Assembly: GCA_902594855.1 (NCBI GenBank)
Contig: CACJNS010000001.1
Coordinates: 410,405-474,404, forward strand
DNA from: an uncultured SAR86 cluster bacterium
GTDB taxonomy: Bacteria > Pseudomonadota > Gammaproteobacteria > Magnimaribacterales > AG-339-G14
Reading direction: 5' to 3'
Length of the DNA stretch: 64,000 nt
Positions 1 through 12,678 of the stretch are shown here, in pieces. Made by a program: the position numbers and the translations under genes. Under the pieces are notes generated by a model. It was given only the letters and a program-made list of their open reading frames with translations. It was not told where the DNA came from and did not search any database. Every line of letters starts with the position of its first letter. The stretch's first letter is position 1.

Positions 1-426
1 TCTATAGCCGCAAAAGAAGTAAATAAATTCTGTTCTGATTGGCCAAATTTAATTGATAGTTTGGAGGAGCAAAATGAAACAGATGCGTCTTATTGTGCGA
101 AGATTACGAGAAACGATGCAGTGATTAAGTGGTCTGATGAGGCCAAAAAAATTAGTAAGACTATTAACGCAATGTACCCTAACCCAATAATATCTATCGA
201 CGTTAACGGAGTTAGTATCAACCTTTGTAAGTCAAAGGTAAATAAAAAGTTAATTGGCGATCCAGGTGAAATAATTGAATTTAATAAAAATATTCTTGCT
301 ATAGGTTGCGGAGACTTTGCAGTGGAAATTACTGAGCTTTGCAGGACAGGAAAAAATAAACTTTCCATTAAAGATTTTTATAATGGTGCTCAAAAACTTT
401 TGAAAGAAGGCGATATTATTTCTTGA
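1..426 (+). CDS. fmt: Methionyl-tRNA formyltransferase, C-terminal part (5' truncated by window edge)
   Basis: Frame +1 is open from base 1; C-terminal pattern AVIKWSDEAKKISKTINAMYPNP...PGEI...GCGDFAVEITELCRTGKNKLSIKDFYNG fits the Fmt C-terminal domain; lies upstream of trkA as in Pseudomonas-type synteny. Confidence 0.85.
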   Translation, partial: SIAAKEVNKFCSDWPNLIDSLEEQNETDASYCAKITRNDAVIKWSDEAKKISKTINAMYPNPIISIDVNGVSINLCKSKVNKKLIGDPGEIIEFNKNILAIGCGDFAVEITELCRTGKNKLSIKDFYNGAQKLLKEGDIIS

Positions 427-474
427 ATATTAGGTGTATAAATATCAATAAAGTTTTAGTTAAAAAGAAATAAA

Positions 475-1833
475 TTGGAAATTTTAATTCTCGGAGCTGG
501 CCAAGTTGGCACTGAATTATCTGAGCTCCTTACAAATGATGGTCATAACATTACCATTGTTGATACAGAAGCTGATCGACTTCAAAAAGCCTCCTCTCAC
601 ATAGATTTAAAAACTGTGGAGGGCAATGCTTCCTATCCTAAAGTTTTAGAGCAAGCCGATATTAACAATATAGATGTTGCTGTTGCGATGATGGAATCTG
701 ATGAGGTGAATATTATTGCCTGCCAGATGATAAAACTCCTCAATAACAATACAAAAACAATGGCAAGAATTCGTACCTACGAGTACTTAAAAGGCAAGGG
801 GAAACAAATTGTCGAAGGAGAACAAGGTATAGACGTCATTATTAGTCCAGAGGAATTAATAACTGCGCAAATTTGTAGGCTTATTGAAAATCCTGGAGCT
901 ACACAGATCATGGATTTTGCCAACGGTCAAGTATCCATGGTTTCAGTGAAAGCCAAGGAAGGCGCCCCAATAACAGGTCACAAAGTAGCAGAGCTAAGAC
1001 AGCATATTCCCAAGGTTGATACGAGAATTGCAGCAATTTATAGGGAGGACAAAGTTATAGCTCCAAAAGGAGATGACATAGTTGAAACAGGAGACGAAGT
1101 ATTCTTCATAACAGAATCAAGGGATATAAAGAAAGTTATATCTGAGCTTCGAATGAAAGAAATAGCTTCAAAAACAATCATGATTGCTGGAGGAGGAAGA
1201 ATAGGAAGAAGACTTGCTGAATCTTTAGAAGGAAAATTCGATCTTAAGATAATTGAAATCAATAAAGATAGGTGTATTTATTTATCAGAAAAATTGGATT
1301 CCTCTTTAGTTCTGAATGGCGATTCATCAGATAGCGCTCTACTTGAGGAAGAAAATATTGAAAAAACTGATTTCTTTTGCTCTGTTACCGATGATGATGA
1401 AGCGAATGTAATGTCTTCAATGTTGGCTAAAAAGATGGGTGCTAAAAAATCACTATCCTTGGTTAATAAAAATGCATACTTAGATCTTATCTCGAAGGAA
1501 CAAATAGATATCACAATTAATCCCTCAGAAATAACTATTGGATCAATTTTAGAAAATTTGTCTGATGAAACACAATTGAAAACATACTCTTTTAAAAGAA
1601 AAGGCGAAGCAGTTGAACTAATTGCAACATCAAGAAATGGTTACCCAGGAGTTGTTGGGAAACAAATTGATGAGATAGAACTGCCTAAAGGATGTGTAAT
1701 TGGGGCTATTTTCTCTGAAAATGCTATTAAGATCGCTCATCATGACACTAAAATCAATGAAAACGATCATCTAATTACTTTTATAGCTGATAAAAAGAAT
1801 CTTGAAGAAGTAACAGATATAATTTGTTCATAA
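475..1833 (+). CDS. trkA: Trk system potassium transporter TrkA (TTG start)
   Basis: Two RCK/TrkA-N NAD-binding motifs (ILGAGQVGTELSELL; IAGGGRIGRRLAE). Confidence 0.95.
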   Translation: MEILILGAGQVGTELSELLTNDGHNITIVDTEADRLQKASSHIDLKTVEGNASYPKVLEQADINNIDVAVAMMESDEVNIIACQMIKLLNNNTKTMARIRTYEYLKGKGKQIVEGEQGIDVIISPEELITAQICRLIENPGATQIMDFANGQVSMVSVKAKEGAPITGHKVAELRQHIPKVDTRIAAIYREDKVIAPKGDDIVETGDEVFFITESRDIKKVISELRMKEIASKTIMIAGGGRIGRRLAESLEGKFDLKIIEINKDRCIYLSEKLDSSLVLNGDSSDSALLEEENIEKTDFFCSVTDDDEANVMSSMLAKKMGAKKSLSLVNKNAYLDLISKEQIDITINPSEITIGSILENLSDETQLKTYSFKRKGEAVELIATSRNGYPGVVGKQIDEIELPKGCVIGAIFSENAIKIAHHDTKINENDHLITFIADKKNLEEVTDIICS

Positions 1834-1843
1834 ATAGAATTTA

Positions 1844-3295
1844 ATGAAAGTTAGACCCATTTTAAACCTTTTAGGCATAGGTTTAGTGTATTTTTCTTTT
1901 TTTCAGCTGCTGCCAATAGCAATCTCCTTAATTTATGAGGAAAATAATTTTACTGATTATTCTGGAGCCTTTTTTATAACTCTTATTACGGGAATAGCCT
2001 TTTGGGTAGCTACCTATAAAGAAAAACAAGAAACAATTCGAATAAAAGAAGGATTCATCCTAACTGTTGCCTTTTGGGTCTTATTTACCGTTTTTGCATC
2101 TTTACCTTTCCTTTTGAGCTCAACACACGATTTCTCTATTGTAGATGCCTATTTTGAGACAACATCAGCCCTTACAACCACTGGATCTACAGTATTGGTT
2201 GGCCTGGAATCGTATAGTAAGTCCTTACTATTCTATAGAGCCCTATTACAGTGGCTTGGGGGAATGGGAATAATTGTATTAGCAGTAGCAATCTTTCCAT
2301 TATTGGGAGTTGGAGGTATGCAATTATATAAAAACGAGGGCTCTGGAGTGATGGGAGACAATAAATTGAGGCCCAAAATTGCAGAAACAGCTAAATCTTT
2401 ATGGTTTATTTACCTAATTTTGACTTTAAGCTGTTGTTTTTGTTACTTTTTTTCAGGTATGAGCCTCTTTGATGCTGTAACTCACTCCTTTACAACGGTA
2501 GCCATTGGTGGATTTTCAAATTACGACGAGAGTTTTGCCTATTTTGATAGTAATGCAATCTATATGGTCTCAATAATATTTATGTTTCTTTCAGGGGCTA
2601 ATTTTTCCCTTCATTTCCTTGCCTATACAAAGTTAAACCCTAAGTACTACTTTCAAGATTCAGAATTTAAGTTTTATGGCACCGTCATTCTTTCTGCTTT
2701 TCTTTTAATAACTGTTGCGATGATTTATTACGGATCAACAAATAACTTTGACTTAATTGTTACTACCGCTTTTCAAACAGTTTCTTTTGCAACCACAACA
2801 GGTTATGTAAATTCAGATTACTATCTATGGCCTTCTTTTATTCCTTTCATGCTTTTGATGCTAGGAGTAATCGGAGCTTGTGCTGGCTCTACAGGCGGTG
2901 GAATAAAAATGATCAGGGTTTTAGTTCTCTATAAACAAGGCAGAAGAGAACTTAAAAAATTGACTCATCCACAATCGGTTGTTCCAGTGAAAATTGGTGG
3001 GAAAATTCTTCAGCCCGAAATAGCGGAATCGGTTTGGGGTTTCTTTTCTGTGTACATATTGGCTTACGTTTTTCTTACAACGTTTATGCTTTTATATGGC
3101 TCAGATTTCATTACCGCATTTTCTGCAGTTGGTGCATCAATAAATAATTTAGGTCCTGGATTGGGAGATGTTTCTCAGAATTATAGCTCTTTGAATGATA
3201 TCTCTAAAATAACTTTATCCTTTTCTATGATACTAGGAAGATTAGAAATTTATACGCTTCTTGTCTTACTAACTCCCTTCTTTTGGAAAAGCTAA
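1844..3295 (+). CDS. trkH: TrkH family potassium uptake protein
   Basis: Multi-TM protein with pore-like motifs (TTTGSTVL, ACAGSTGGGIKMIR); follows trkA. Confidence 0.95.
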   Translation: MKVRPILNLLGIGLVYFSFFQLLPIAISLIYEENNFTDYSGAFFITLITGIAFWVATYKEKQETIRIKEGFILTVAFWVLFTVFASLPFLLSSTHDFSIVDAYFETTSALTTTGSTVLVGLESYSKSLLFYRALLQWLGGMGIIVLAVAIFPLLGVGGMQLYKNEGSGVMGDNKLRPKIAETAKSLWFIYLILTLSCCFCYFFSGMSLFDAVTHSFTTVAIGGFSNYDESFAYFDSNAIYMVSIIFMFLSGANFSLHFLAYTKLNPKYYFQDSEFKFYGTVILSAFLLITVAMIYYGSTNNFDLIVTTAFQTVSFATTTGYVNSDYYLWPSFIPFMLLMLGVIGACAGSTGGGIKMIRVLVLYKQGRRELKKLTHPQSVVPVKIGGKILQPEIAESVWGFFSVYILAYVFLTTFMLLYGSDFITAFSAVGASINNLGPGLGDVSQNYSSLNDISKITLSFSMILGRLEIYTLLVLLTPFFWKS

Positions 3296-3313
3296 GTAAG
3301 CACTTACTATCTT

Positions 3314-4177
3314 TTAAACGTAATCAATATAACCTTTAAATCTTTTGTATTCCCATGCATATTGTTCAGGGGAAACAAGGATATCTTCTTCCAAAACTTT
3401 ATTCATTGACTCTAGAGACTCAGTAACATCATCAGAAAAAAAGTTCTCCCCCACCTCTCTTATATTAATTTGATATCCATCTTTTCCAAGCGTACAACTG
3501 CAATAAATGACATTACAGTCAGTTCTTTTGGCGATATTTGAGATTAATGAATTGGTGTAGCAAGCATTGCCAAAAAAATTAGCAGTGTGTCGATTTTTGT
3601 TTTTTGGGACCTGATCGACTGCCATTGCTATCGTTCCTTTATTGTTGATGTGTTCGAGCAAAAGTTTAGTGCTTTTAAAGCCTATGCCAATCATCTTTGC
3701 TCCATAATTTTGTCTTCCGCTTTTTACAAGATTATTAACGGTTTTATTTTTTACTTTTGTAAACGGAATAATAAGATTTTCAGCTTTATGTGCCATCCAT
3801 GAAATTAATAATTCCATATTACCAATATGACTTGAAATGATTATCAGACCTTTGTCTTCACCTAATAATGAATCAAATTTACTTTCATTATTAACTTTAG
3901 AAATTAGAGGGTAAATTTTTCTAGAAAAATCCCTTGAATTTGACCAAACATAAATAGCTTCCATTAAAGATAAAGATGTTTGCCTTACACTGCTTCTTGA
4001 TAAATCACCAATCTCTTCTTTAGTTTTGCTTTTAAAGACATGTTTAAGATTAGTTGAGCTTGTTTTAAGACTTTTAGAGTTAGAAAAAACCATCAAAAAA
4101 CCTAAAAATGACCCAAAAGCTTGAAAAACTCTAAATGGGGCAATTTTAGCCAAAAAAAACAGTATTTTTATGAACAT
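3314..4177 (-). CDS. LpxL/HtrB-type lysophospholipid/lipid A acyltransferase
   Basis: Acyltransferase pattern SSHIGNMELL...MAVDQVPK..; synteny with the Pseudomonas glyQS-region acyltransferase. Confidence 0.8.
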   Translation of the reverse strand: MFIKILFFLAKIAPFRVFQAFGSFLGFLMVFSNSKSLKTSSTNLKHVFKSKTKEEIGDLSRSSVRQTSLSLMEAIYVWSNSRDFSRKIYPLISKVNNESKFDSLLGEDKGLIIISSHIGNMELLISWMAHKAENLIIPFTKVKNKTVNNLVKSGRQNYGAKMIGIGFKSTKLLLEHINNKGTIAMAVDQVPKNKNRHTANFFGNACYTNSLISNIAKRTDCNVIYCSCTLGKDGYQINIREVGENFFSDDVTESLESMNKVLEEDILVSPEQYAWEYKRFKGYIDYV

Positions 4178-4260
4178 TTCAGTCCATTATATTCAACATT
4201 CAAGTAGAATTAGTAAGAAATCAGTCTATTTTATTGAATCTAACCCGGATCATCGTATAA

Positions 4261-5616
4261 ATGTCAGCTAAATCAATGGATGAATTAGTCTCTTTATGCA
4301 AGAGAAGAGGATTCATTTTTCAATCTAGTGAAATCTATGGTGGCTTGCAAGGTATGTATGACTTTGGTCCGCTTGGAGTTGAGTTAAAAAATAATTTAAA
4401 AAATGCATGGTGGAAATCCATGGTTTATGAAAGAGATGATGTTGAAGGTTTGGATGCGTCCATCTTAACAAATCAACTTGTATTAAATTATTCCGGCCAT
4501 GAAGATACTTTTACAGATCCTTTGGTTGACTGTAGGAGTTGCAAGTCCAGATGGAGAGCAGATCAAATTGAAGATAGTTGCCCGAATTGCGGTAGCCAAG
4601 ATTTGACTGACCCCAGACCTTTTAACTTGATGTTCAAGACTAATGTAGGCCCTCTTGAAGATGAAGGATCCATTGCTTATCTCAGACCAGAAACTGCGCA
4701 ACAGATTTTTACTAACTTTAAGAATATAGTTGATTCAACATCAAGAGCTTTACCTTTTGGTATTGCGCAAATTGGGAAAGCTTTTCGGAATGAAATAACT
4801 CCAAGAAATTTTATTTTTAGAGTCCGTGAATTTGAACAAATGGAATTGGAATTTTTTGTAGAGCCAGGAGAGGATAATCAGTGGCACGACAAATGGATTG
4901 AGGAAAGATCAAAATGGTGGGAGAGTCAGGGAGTCTCTAAAAAGAAAATTAGATTTTTAGAAGTACCTAAAGATGAACTATCCCATTATTCGAAACGTAC
5001 CGTTGATTTAATGTATGAATTCCCTCACGGTGAGGAAGAATTGGAGGGCATAGCAAACAGAACTGACTTTGATTTAGGCTCACATTCCAAAAATCAAGAT
5101 CAACTAAATATACAAAGCAAGATAAGAAAAAATTCGGACTCTAACTCAAGATTGGCGATACAGGATAAAGATTCAAATGAATGGATTGTTCCATTTGTTA
5201 TAGAGCCATCTGCCGGAGTCGAAAGAGGAGTATTGGCTATTTTGAACGAAGCTTACAAGGCTGAGAAATTAGAAGACGGAAAAGAACGAATAGTTCTAGC
5301 TCTTAAACCTCATCTTAGTCCAATAAAGGCCGCCGTTATCCCTCTGAAAAAAAATAATGAAGATCTCGTATCCTTGGCTAAAAATGTAAAAGACGAACTT
5401 CAATCTTTAGGTAAGGGTAGAGTTCTCTTGGAGAATACAGGAAATATCGGAAAAAGTTATAGGAAGCATGATGAAGTAGGTACTCCAATGTGCATAACAA
5501 TTGATTTTGATTCTCTTGATAATAACACAGTTACAATAAGAGATAGAGATAGTATGGAACAAAAAACTATTCAAATACATGAGCTTACAACTTATTTCTC
5601 TAATTTTTTTAAGTAA
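4261..5616 (+). CDS. glyS: Glycyl-tRNA synthetase, single-chain homodimeric type
   Basis: [25 protein letters not shown], Zn-like CRSCKSRW...[16 protein letters not shown], anticodon-binding C-term; not the alpha/beta tetrameric type. Confidence 0.95.
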   Translation: MSAKSMDELVSLCKRRGFIFQSSEIYGGLQGMYDFGPLGVELKNNLKNAWWKSMVYERDDVEGLDASILTNQLVLNYSGHEDTFTDPLVDCRSCKSRWRADQIEDSCPNCGSQDLTDPRPFNLMFKTNVGPLEDEGSIAYLRPETAQQIFTNFKNIVDSTSRALPFGIAQIGKAFRNEITPRNFIFRVREFEQMELEFFVEPGEDNQWHDKWIEERSKWWESQGVSKKKIRFLEVPKDELSHYSKRTVDLMYEFPHGEEELEGIANRTDFDLGSHSKNQDQLNIQSKIRKNSDSNSRLAIQDKDSNEWIVPFVIEPSAGVERGVLAILNEAYKAEKLEDGKERIVLALKPHLSPIKAAVIPLKKNNEDLVSLAKNVKDELQSLGKGRVLLENTGNIGKSYRKHDEVGTPMCITIDFDSLDNNTVTIRDRDSMEQKTIQIHELTTYFSNFFK

Positions 5617-5624
5617 AAATATAC

Positions 5625-6167
5625 TTGGATAACTCAAGTAAATATATTGTTTTAGATCGTGATGGTGTCATCAATGTTGATCTATTTGATTACGTAAGAG
5701 ATCCAAGGGAATTTGAATTTGAACATAAGAGCGTTCAAGCAATAAAAAAATTATCAGACAAAAATGTAAAAATTGTTGTTCTTACAAATCAAGCCTGTGT
5801 TTCACAAAAAACGGCAACTGAGGAAATGATAAATAACGTTCATGATCATATGAAAAATGAACTAAAAAAAGTTGGGGCTGAGATTGAGCTAATTCTATTT
5901 TGTCCGCATGCAAATGAAGACAATTGTGAATGCAGAAAACCAAAAACAGGTTTGTTAGAAAAAGCTGAAGCTAAGCTTGGAATTTCGCTTAAGGATTGTT
6001 TTTTTATTGGTGACAAAGAATCTGATTTACTTGCTGCAAAAAATCATGGATGTCGTCCTGTCTTGGTTCTTACCGGTTATGGAATGCATACCATTAGAAC
6101 AGCTGAAAGTTTGATGGGTGTAAAAATTTACGAGAATTTATTCGAAGCTATAGAGAACAACTTTTGA
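5625..6167 (+). CDS. gmhB: D-glycero-beta-D-manno-heptose 1,7-bisphosphate 7-phosphatase (HAD, TTG start)
   Basis: LDRDGVINVD, LTNQ, CPHANEDNCECRKPKTGLL, GDKESDLLAAK. Confidence 0.93.
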   Translation: MDNSSKYIVLDRDGVINVDLFDYVRDPREFEFEHKSVQAIKKLSDKNVKIVVLTNQACVSQKTATEEMINNVHDHMKNELKKVGAEIELILFCPHANEDNCECRKPKTGLLEKAEAKLGISLKDCFFIGDKESDLLAAKNHGCRPVLVLTGYGMHTIRTAESLMGVKIYENLFEAIENNF

Positions 6168-6874
6168 TGGTTTATCTTAGATCGGGTATTTTTTATTTTT
6201 TTCTTATTATTGGATTGGGATTAATTTTCATTGGCATACCTTTCCTATATTTCACTCCGTTAATAACGCGACAAAAAATTATTTTAAGCTGGGTATGGTT
6301 AGTAAGATTTACATTGAAATATATTTGCAATGTTGAAATTGAATTTAAAGGATTCAAAGATTATCTTAATGGCAAATTTCTTTTTGTCTCTAATCACCAA
6401 AGCACATTGGAAACGTTGGTGTTACATCATGAGTTTCAACCAATGTCAGCGATTACAAAGAAAGAAAATTTGAGTGTTCCAGTTTTTGGCTTAGGTTTTA
6501 GATTGCTTGAACCTATTTACATAGAAAGAGATATGAAGCTGAGCTCTACCAAAAAAATTATAAGAGAAGGAATAAAAAAAATTGAAGCTGGATTATCAGT
6601 TTTATATTTTCCAGAAGGCACGAGGATGTCAGTAGGAGAAATAGGAAGATTTTCTAGAACCGGTATTGAAGTTGCAGCCAAAACAGAAACCAGCATCATC
6701 CCAATAGTTCACAACTCAGCAGAGTGTTGGCCGCCCAGTTACTTAATACAACCAGGAAAAGTTATTTTTTACTTAGGTGATCCAGTTGAAACATCCGGTA
6801 AAAATATAAGACAACTTACAACTGACCTTCAATCATGGATGATTGAAAATTATCATCTAACGTCTGAGTCTTAA
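6164..6874 (+). CDS. plsC: 1-acyl-sn-glycerol-3-phosphate acyltransferase
   Basis: NHQSTLE (NHX4D-like) and FPEGTRM motifs; overlaps gmhB. Confidence 0.92.
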   Translation: MMVYLRSGIFYFFLIIGLGLIFIGIPFLYFTPLITRQKIILSWVWLVRFTLKYICNVEIEFKGFKDYLNGKFLFVSNHQSTLETLVLHHEFQPMSAITKKENLSVPVFGLGFRLLEPIYIERDMKLSSTKKIIREGIKKIEAGLSVLYFPEGTRMSVGEIGRFSRTGIEVAAKTETSIIPIVHNSAECWPPSYLIQPGKVIFYLGDPVETSGKNIRQLTTDLQSWMIENYHLTSES

Positions 6875-6986
6875 AAATATCTTTAAAAGGATTATCAAAC
6901 CTCAAATTCACAAAAAACTCCCTTTTTCGCTCCTTTTTGCTAAATTTAAGACTTAAACTGTATAAAAGTACCATTTTGGGGGAAAT

Positions 6987-7421
6987 ATGCTTAAAAAACT
7001 GTTTAGTCAGGCTACAAATGACAGAATCCACTGGACAACGCTAATTAGTGAAAAAATCCTTTTAGCGCTTATTGGAATTGCTACATGCATCGCTGCAGCC
7101 CTTTATTTATGGGAAATGTTCATAGAAAGACGCATTGAACTGTCGGATTTATTCTTATTATTCATCTATGCTGAAATTTTAGGCATGGTTGGTGCTTTTT
7201 ACAGCACGAATAGAATTCCAGTAACTTTGCCAATAATTATCGCTATAACGGCTATTTGCAGATTAATTGTTATGCAAAATAAAGAAATGGAAGCTACATT
7301 AATTGTTGGAGAAGCTGCAGCGGTTCTTATCCTGGCTGGCGCTGCCTATATGATGAGCCTGAAAGATAAAATAAGTTTAGAAAAATTAAGAAACCAAAAC
7401 AATGATGACATCCAAAGCTAG
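6987..7421 (+). CDS. PsiE-like small integral membrane protein
   Basis: Four predicted TM segments, pattern resembling phosphate-starvation-inducible PsiE family. Confidence 0.55.
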   Translation: MLKKLFSQATNDRIHWTTLISEKILLALIGIATCIAAALYLWEMFIERRIELSDLFLLFIYAEILGMVGAFYSTNRIPVTLPIIIAITAICRLIVMQNKEMEATLIVGEAAAVLILAGAAYMMSLKDKISLEKLRNQNNDDIQS

Positions 7422-7732
7422 TGCTTTTTAAGCGGCTGATCGGATTCTTCAAACCAACCGTCGATGATTTCATTGTTCTCATCTATCCATCTTTCGATTT
7501 GAAGGATGACAAAATCTTGCCCAGAAATTAAATCAAAATTCTCTTGTGGCATAGATTCCTTTTCTCTCTCAAGCAGCTCTTTCAATGTAATGAGATTTTC
7601 TGTTTGTTGTTGATATTCCAAAAGGGTAGGATTTTTTTTATCAGAAAAAGTGTCTTGGATTTCATCCAATAATTGGTCTTTGAATTTTTGAATCTCTTTG
7701 ATATTCAAAACTCTTTTATCTCTCTGCTCCAA
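7418..7732 (-). CDS. Hypothetical protein
   Basis: Intact ORF, overlaps upstream minus-strand ORF 7705..8244. Confidence 0.55.
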   Translation of the reverse strand: MEQRDKRVLNIKEIQKFKDQLLDEIQDTFSDKKNPTLLEYQQQTENLITLKELLEREKESMPQENFDLISGQDFVILQIERWIDENNEIIDGWFEESDQPLKKH

Positions 7733-8244
7733 GAAACTTTTTTTATTTTCCTTTCTGAATGTGTAAGGATTTTGATGTGAAATTCTTCTCTTATTTCTTT
7801 TATACTTTTATCAAGTAACTCTTCTGAAAAATAATAATTCCAACGCTTCTTCATTTTAAAACATCTAAATAAAATCGTTGGCCACTTTTTATACATGACT
7901 TTTAAGTAGAGAAAAAAGTACTTTGTATAACCAACGTCTTTTAGAAGAATTTCTACTTTTTCTGTTGTCTCTTTGAAATTTATTTTTCCGGAAAAATAAT
8001 CTTTTAATGTTTGAAAATAGTTTCCACCAAAAAATACCCAGCAATCCAACATTGCTTCCTCTTCTAAGGTTGTATCTAATCCAAAAATTACATGAGTTGC
8101 ATCATGGCAGAGAATACCCCACTTTTCTGAATCGCTAACTTGTTCTCCAAGAACATATCTATTATTTTTTCTTAAATAACTTCTATATTCATCTATTCCT
8201 TCTTGCAAAGATGTATTGCAACCTTGGTTCTGAAAATTGAGCAT
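7705..8244 (-). CDS. Hypothetical protein with possible Coq4-like motif
   Basis: CHDATHVIFGLDTTLEEEAML resembles the Coq4 HD..HvltG region; weak. Confidence 0.45.
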   Translation of the reverse strand: MLNFQNQGCNTSLQEGIDEYRSYLRKNNRYVLGEQVSDSEKWGILCHDATHVIFGLDTTLEEEAMLDCWVFFGGNYFQTLKDYFSGKINFKETTEKVEILLKDVGYTKYFFLYLKVMYKKWPTILFRCFKMKKRWNYYFSEELLDKSIKEIREEFHIKILTHSERKIKKVSWSREIKEF

Positions 8245-8316
8245 TGTTTTATTATAGTTTAATACTTTTCACTCATTACAAACTTTAGTTTAATTTTTTT
8301 GTTTTAAACTAATTTA

Positions 8317-8526
8317 ATGAATTTAAGTATGTTCATCATTGGAAGTGTGGTTTTCATTGTTGCTTTTTCTTTTTTTAAAGTTACTGCTTTGCAGAAAACT
8401 AAAAATCAAAATGAGTCTTGGTTGAAGCTTATTTCTGTTTTTTTCGTGGACCTTATTGCGCTCATGGTGGGCACTCTTGGAGTAGGGATATTTTTTGTCT
8501 CTTTGTTCAACATGTTTCATGGATAG
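8317..8526 (+). CDS. Small hypothetical membrane protein
   Basis: Two predicted TM helices in 69 aa. Confidence 0.5.
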   Translation: MNLSMFIIGSVVFIVAFSFFKVTALQKTKNQNESWLKLISVFFVDLIALMVGTLGVGIFFVSLFNMFHG

Positions 8527-8755
8527 GCTTTTAAGGAGTAGTTTTCTAATCAATCTTTTTGCTTATCTAAAATATAGATATTTCTTACAAGATATTGAAT
8601 TTAATGAAGATATTTCTATGTATGAAGATTTATTCTCTAATGGGCAAAGAGTTTTTCATGGAGTGTTATTAGATGATGAAGGAAATCTTATAAAGGACAA
8701 TCAAGAACCTGAAAATAACTGCCTGGAAGACTTTTTACTCAAGCAAAGAAATTGA
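8519..8755 (+). CDS. Small hypothetical protein
   Basis: In-frame ATG at 8519 overlapping the previous stop; MDRLLRSSFLINLF... Confidence 0.45.
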   Translation: MDRLLRSSFLINLFAYLKYRYFLQDIEFNEDISMYEDLFSNGQRVFHGVLLDDEGNLIKDNQEPENNCLEDFLLKQRN

Positions 8756-8757
8756 AG

Positions 8758-9777
8758 TTAGGATTTTGAAGATCCTATGGCGACCGGTCTGATTGGTGAG
8801 GCCGCACTACCCTTCGTTTTTAGTGGGAGAATCATCACGCATGAAAGATCAACAGAATCCTTAGCAAGTAAATCAAGCTTTAAGTTTTCTATAGTGTGAA
8901 TGCCAACCTGAGTTAAGAAATAATAGTGTGCTGGTAAAACAACGCCATCAGGATTTTGAGACACCTCTTTACCCATTTCGCTTGGATCACCAAAGGCATC
9001 CACCCCCCAATTATCTACACCTACTCCTACAACTTTTTTAGCAGCTAAAAACTTTGCGGCATTAAAAGATATTCCCGGTGCCTTAGAATAATAAATTTTA
9101 TTTTCGTCTGGATCCTCATATTGATCACTCCATCCAGTGTAAATAAGAACAACGTCACCAGGCAAAATTCCTCTTTTTTTCAGCGATGATTTTTTTAAAG
9201 TTTCCTCAATATGTTTTACGGTTACGTATTCACCAGCCTTCATTGATCTTCCACCAAAGGAATGTTTTCTGACGTCTAGCAAAACAGCCGTCGTGATGAT
9301 AGGAGGAACTGTTTCAATTCCTAATTTTTGCAATGGAGATTCTGGAAATGGTTTAACTTCTTTAGCAGTTAAACCTTTGAAGTATCGAACACCAGAAAGA
9401 TCCACCTCGCCTTTTCCATCCCAAAATTTATCTGAATGTCCAAAGTGTCCAAGAGCGTCAATTTGGGTTCCTTGATTTCCGTCATTCACGTTTTCATTGA
9501 GTACGTCCATCGTATAAATGTGATTAGAGTTTTCGAAACCCAGTTCAGGTAAAAATTTTGGTTTGTACTCACCTGCAAATGGAGACAAAGGCATTGTTGA
9601 GGTTCTTTCGTATGAAAGCTCATAAACCTTTACATTATTCTGAGACATCTCCGTTGCACATCTCGCCCAAGTTTCTGAACCGAGTAGGTTTGTCATTCCT
9701 CTCTCTGAAGAAAAATCTGAAGTAAAAAGAAAACTTGATGAACTTAAAAACAGTATAAAAATGATTTTGATCATCAA
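8758..9777 (-). CDS. Cyclase family (kynurenine formamidase-like) protein with signal peptide
   Basis: HFGHSDKFW, GDVVLIYTGWSDQY, VGVDNWGVD typical of the PF04199 cyclase family; N-terminal hydrophobic signal. Confidence 0.8.
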   Translation of the reverse strand: MMIKIIFILFLSSSSFLFTSDFSSERGMTNLLGSETWARCATEMSQNNVKVYELSYERTSTMPLSPFAGEYKPKFLPELGFENSNHIYTMDVLNENVNDGNQGTQIDALGHFGHSDKFWDGKGEVDLSGVRYFKGLTAKEVKPFPESPLQKLGIETVPPIITTAVLLDVRKHSFGGRSMKAGEYVTVKHIEETLKKSSLKKRGILPGDVVLIYTGWSDQYEDPDENKIYYSKAPGISFNAAKFLAAKKVVGVGVDNWGVDAFGDPSEMGKEVSQNPDGVVLPAHYYFLTQVGIHTIENLKLDLLAKDSVDLSCVMILPLKTKGSAASPIRPVAIGSSKS

Positions 9778-9802
9778 AGAATTATAAATGAATTAATTTT
9801 AA

Positions 9803-9831
9803 TTGAGTCAGCTAACAAATAGCTGACTCAA
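9803..9831 (-). terminator. Hairpin downstream of small ORF 9835..10143
   Basis: Perfect 12-bp stem TTGAGTCAGCTA-acaaa-TAGCTGACTCAA, 3 nt past the stop codon. Confidence 0.8.
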
Positions 9832-9834
9832 AGA

Positions 9835-10143
9835 TTATTTTGCTAAATTGAAGTTATCAGTTCCTTCTCTAGCGCCCATCCAAGTTTCGTTAGCAACTTG
9901 CGTTGAAATATCAGATAAATCAAACAAAGCTTTCATTGCCTCTGAAGTTGGCTGTGCTCCTGAACCCCACGATCCTGGCTCTGCATCAACAATGAATGCA
10001 ATTAAATTGGGATTTACCCAATAATATTTAGCATCATTGACGCCAGGACTGCTTTTTGCAGTTTTACATACTGCATAAGCCGCATTTCCAAAGGTATTTC
10101 TATCAGCACCGCTGTGCATCTCAAATTTTGTAATTTGTAACAT
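9835..10143 (-). CDS. Hypothetical small protein, stand-alone gene
   Basis: AGGAG-like RBS just upstream of ATG (minus strand), own hairpin terminator. Confidence 0.65.
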   Translation of the reverse strand: MLQITKFEMHSGADRNTFGNAAYAVCKTAKSSPGVNDAKYYWVNPNLIAFIVDAEPGSWGSGAQPTSEAMKALFDLSDISTQVANETWMGAREGTDNFNLAK

Positions 10144-10236
10144 AAAAAAACTCCTATTTTTTTATTAATTTATAAGTAACAGTAATAAATACTATTAATA
10201 ATTATTATAAAAGGGAAGCGGAAGGGAAATTTGAAT

Positions 10237-12675
<2,439 letters not shown>

Positions 12676-12678
12676 TTA

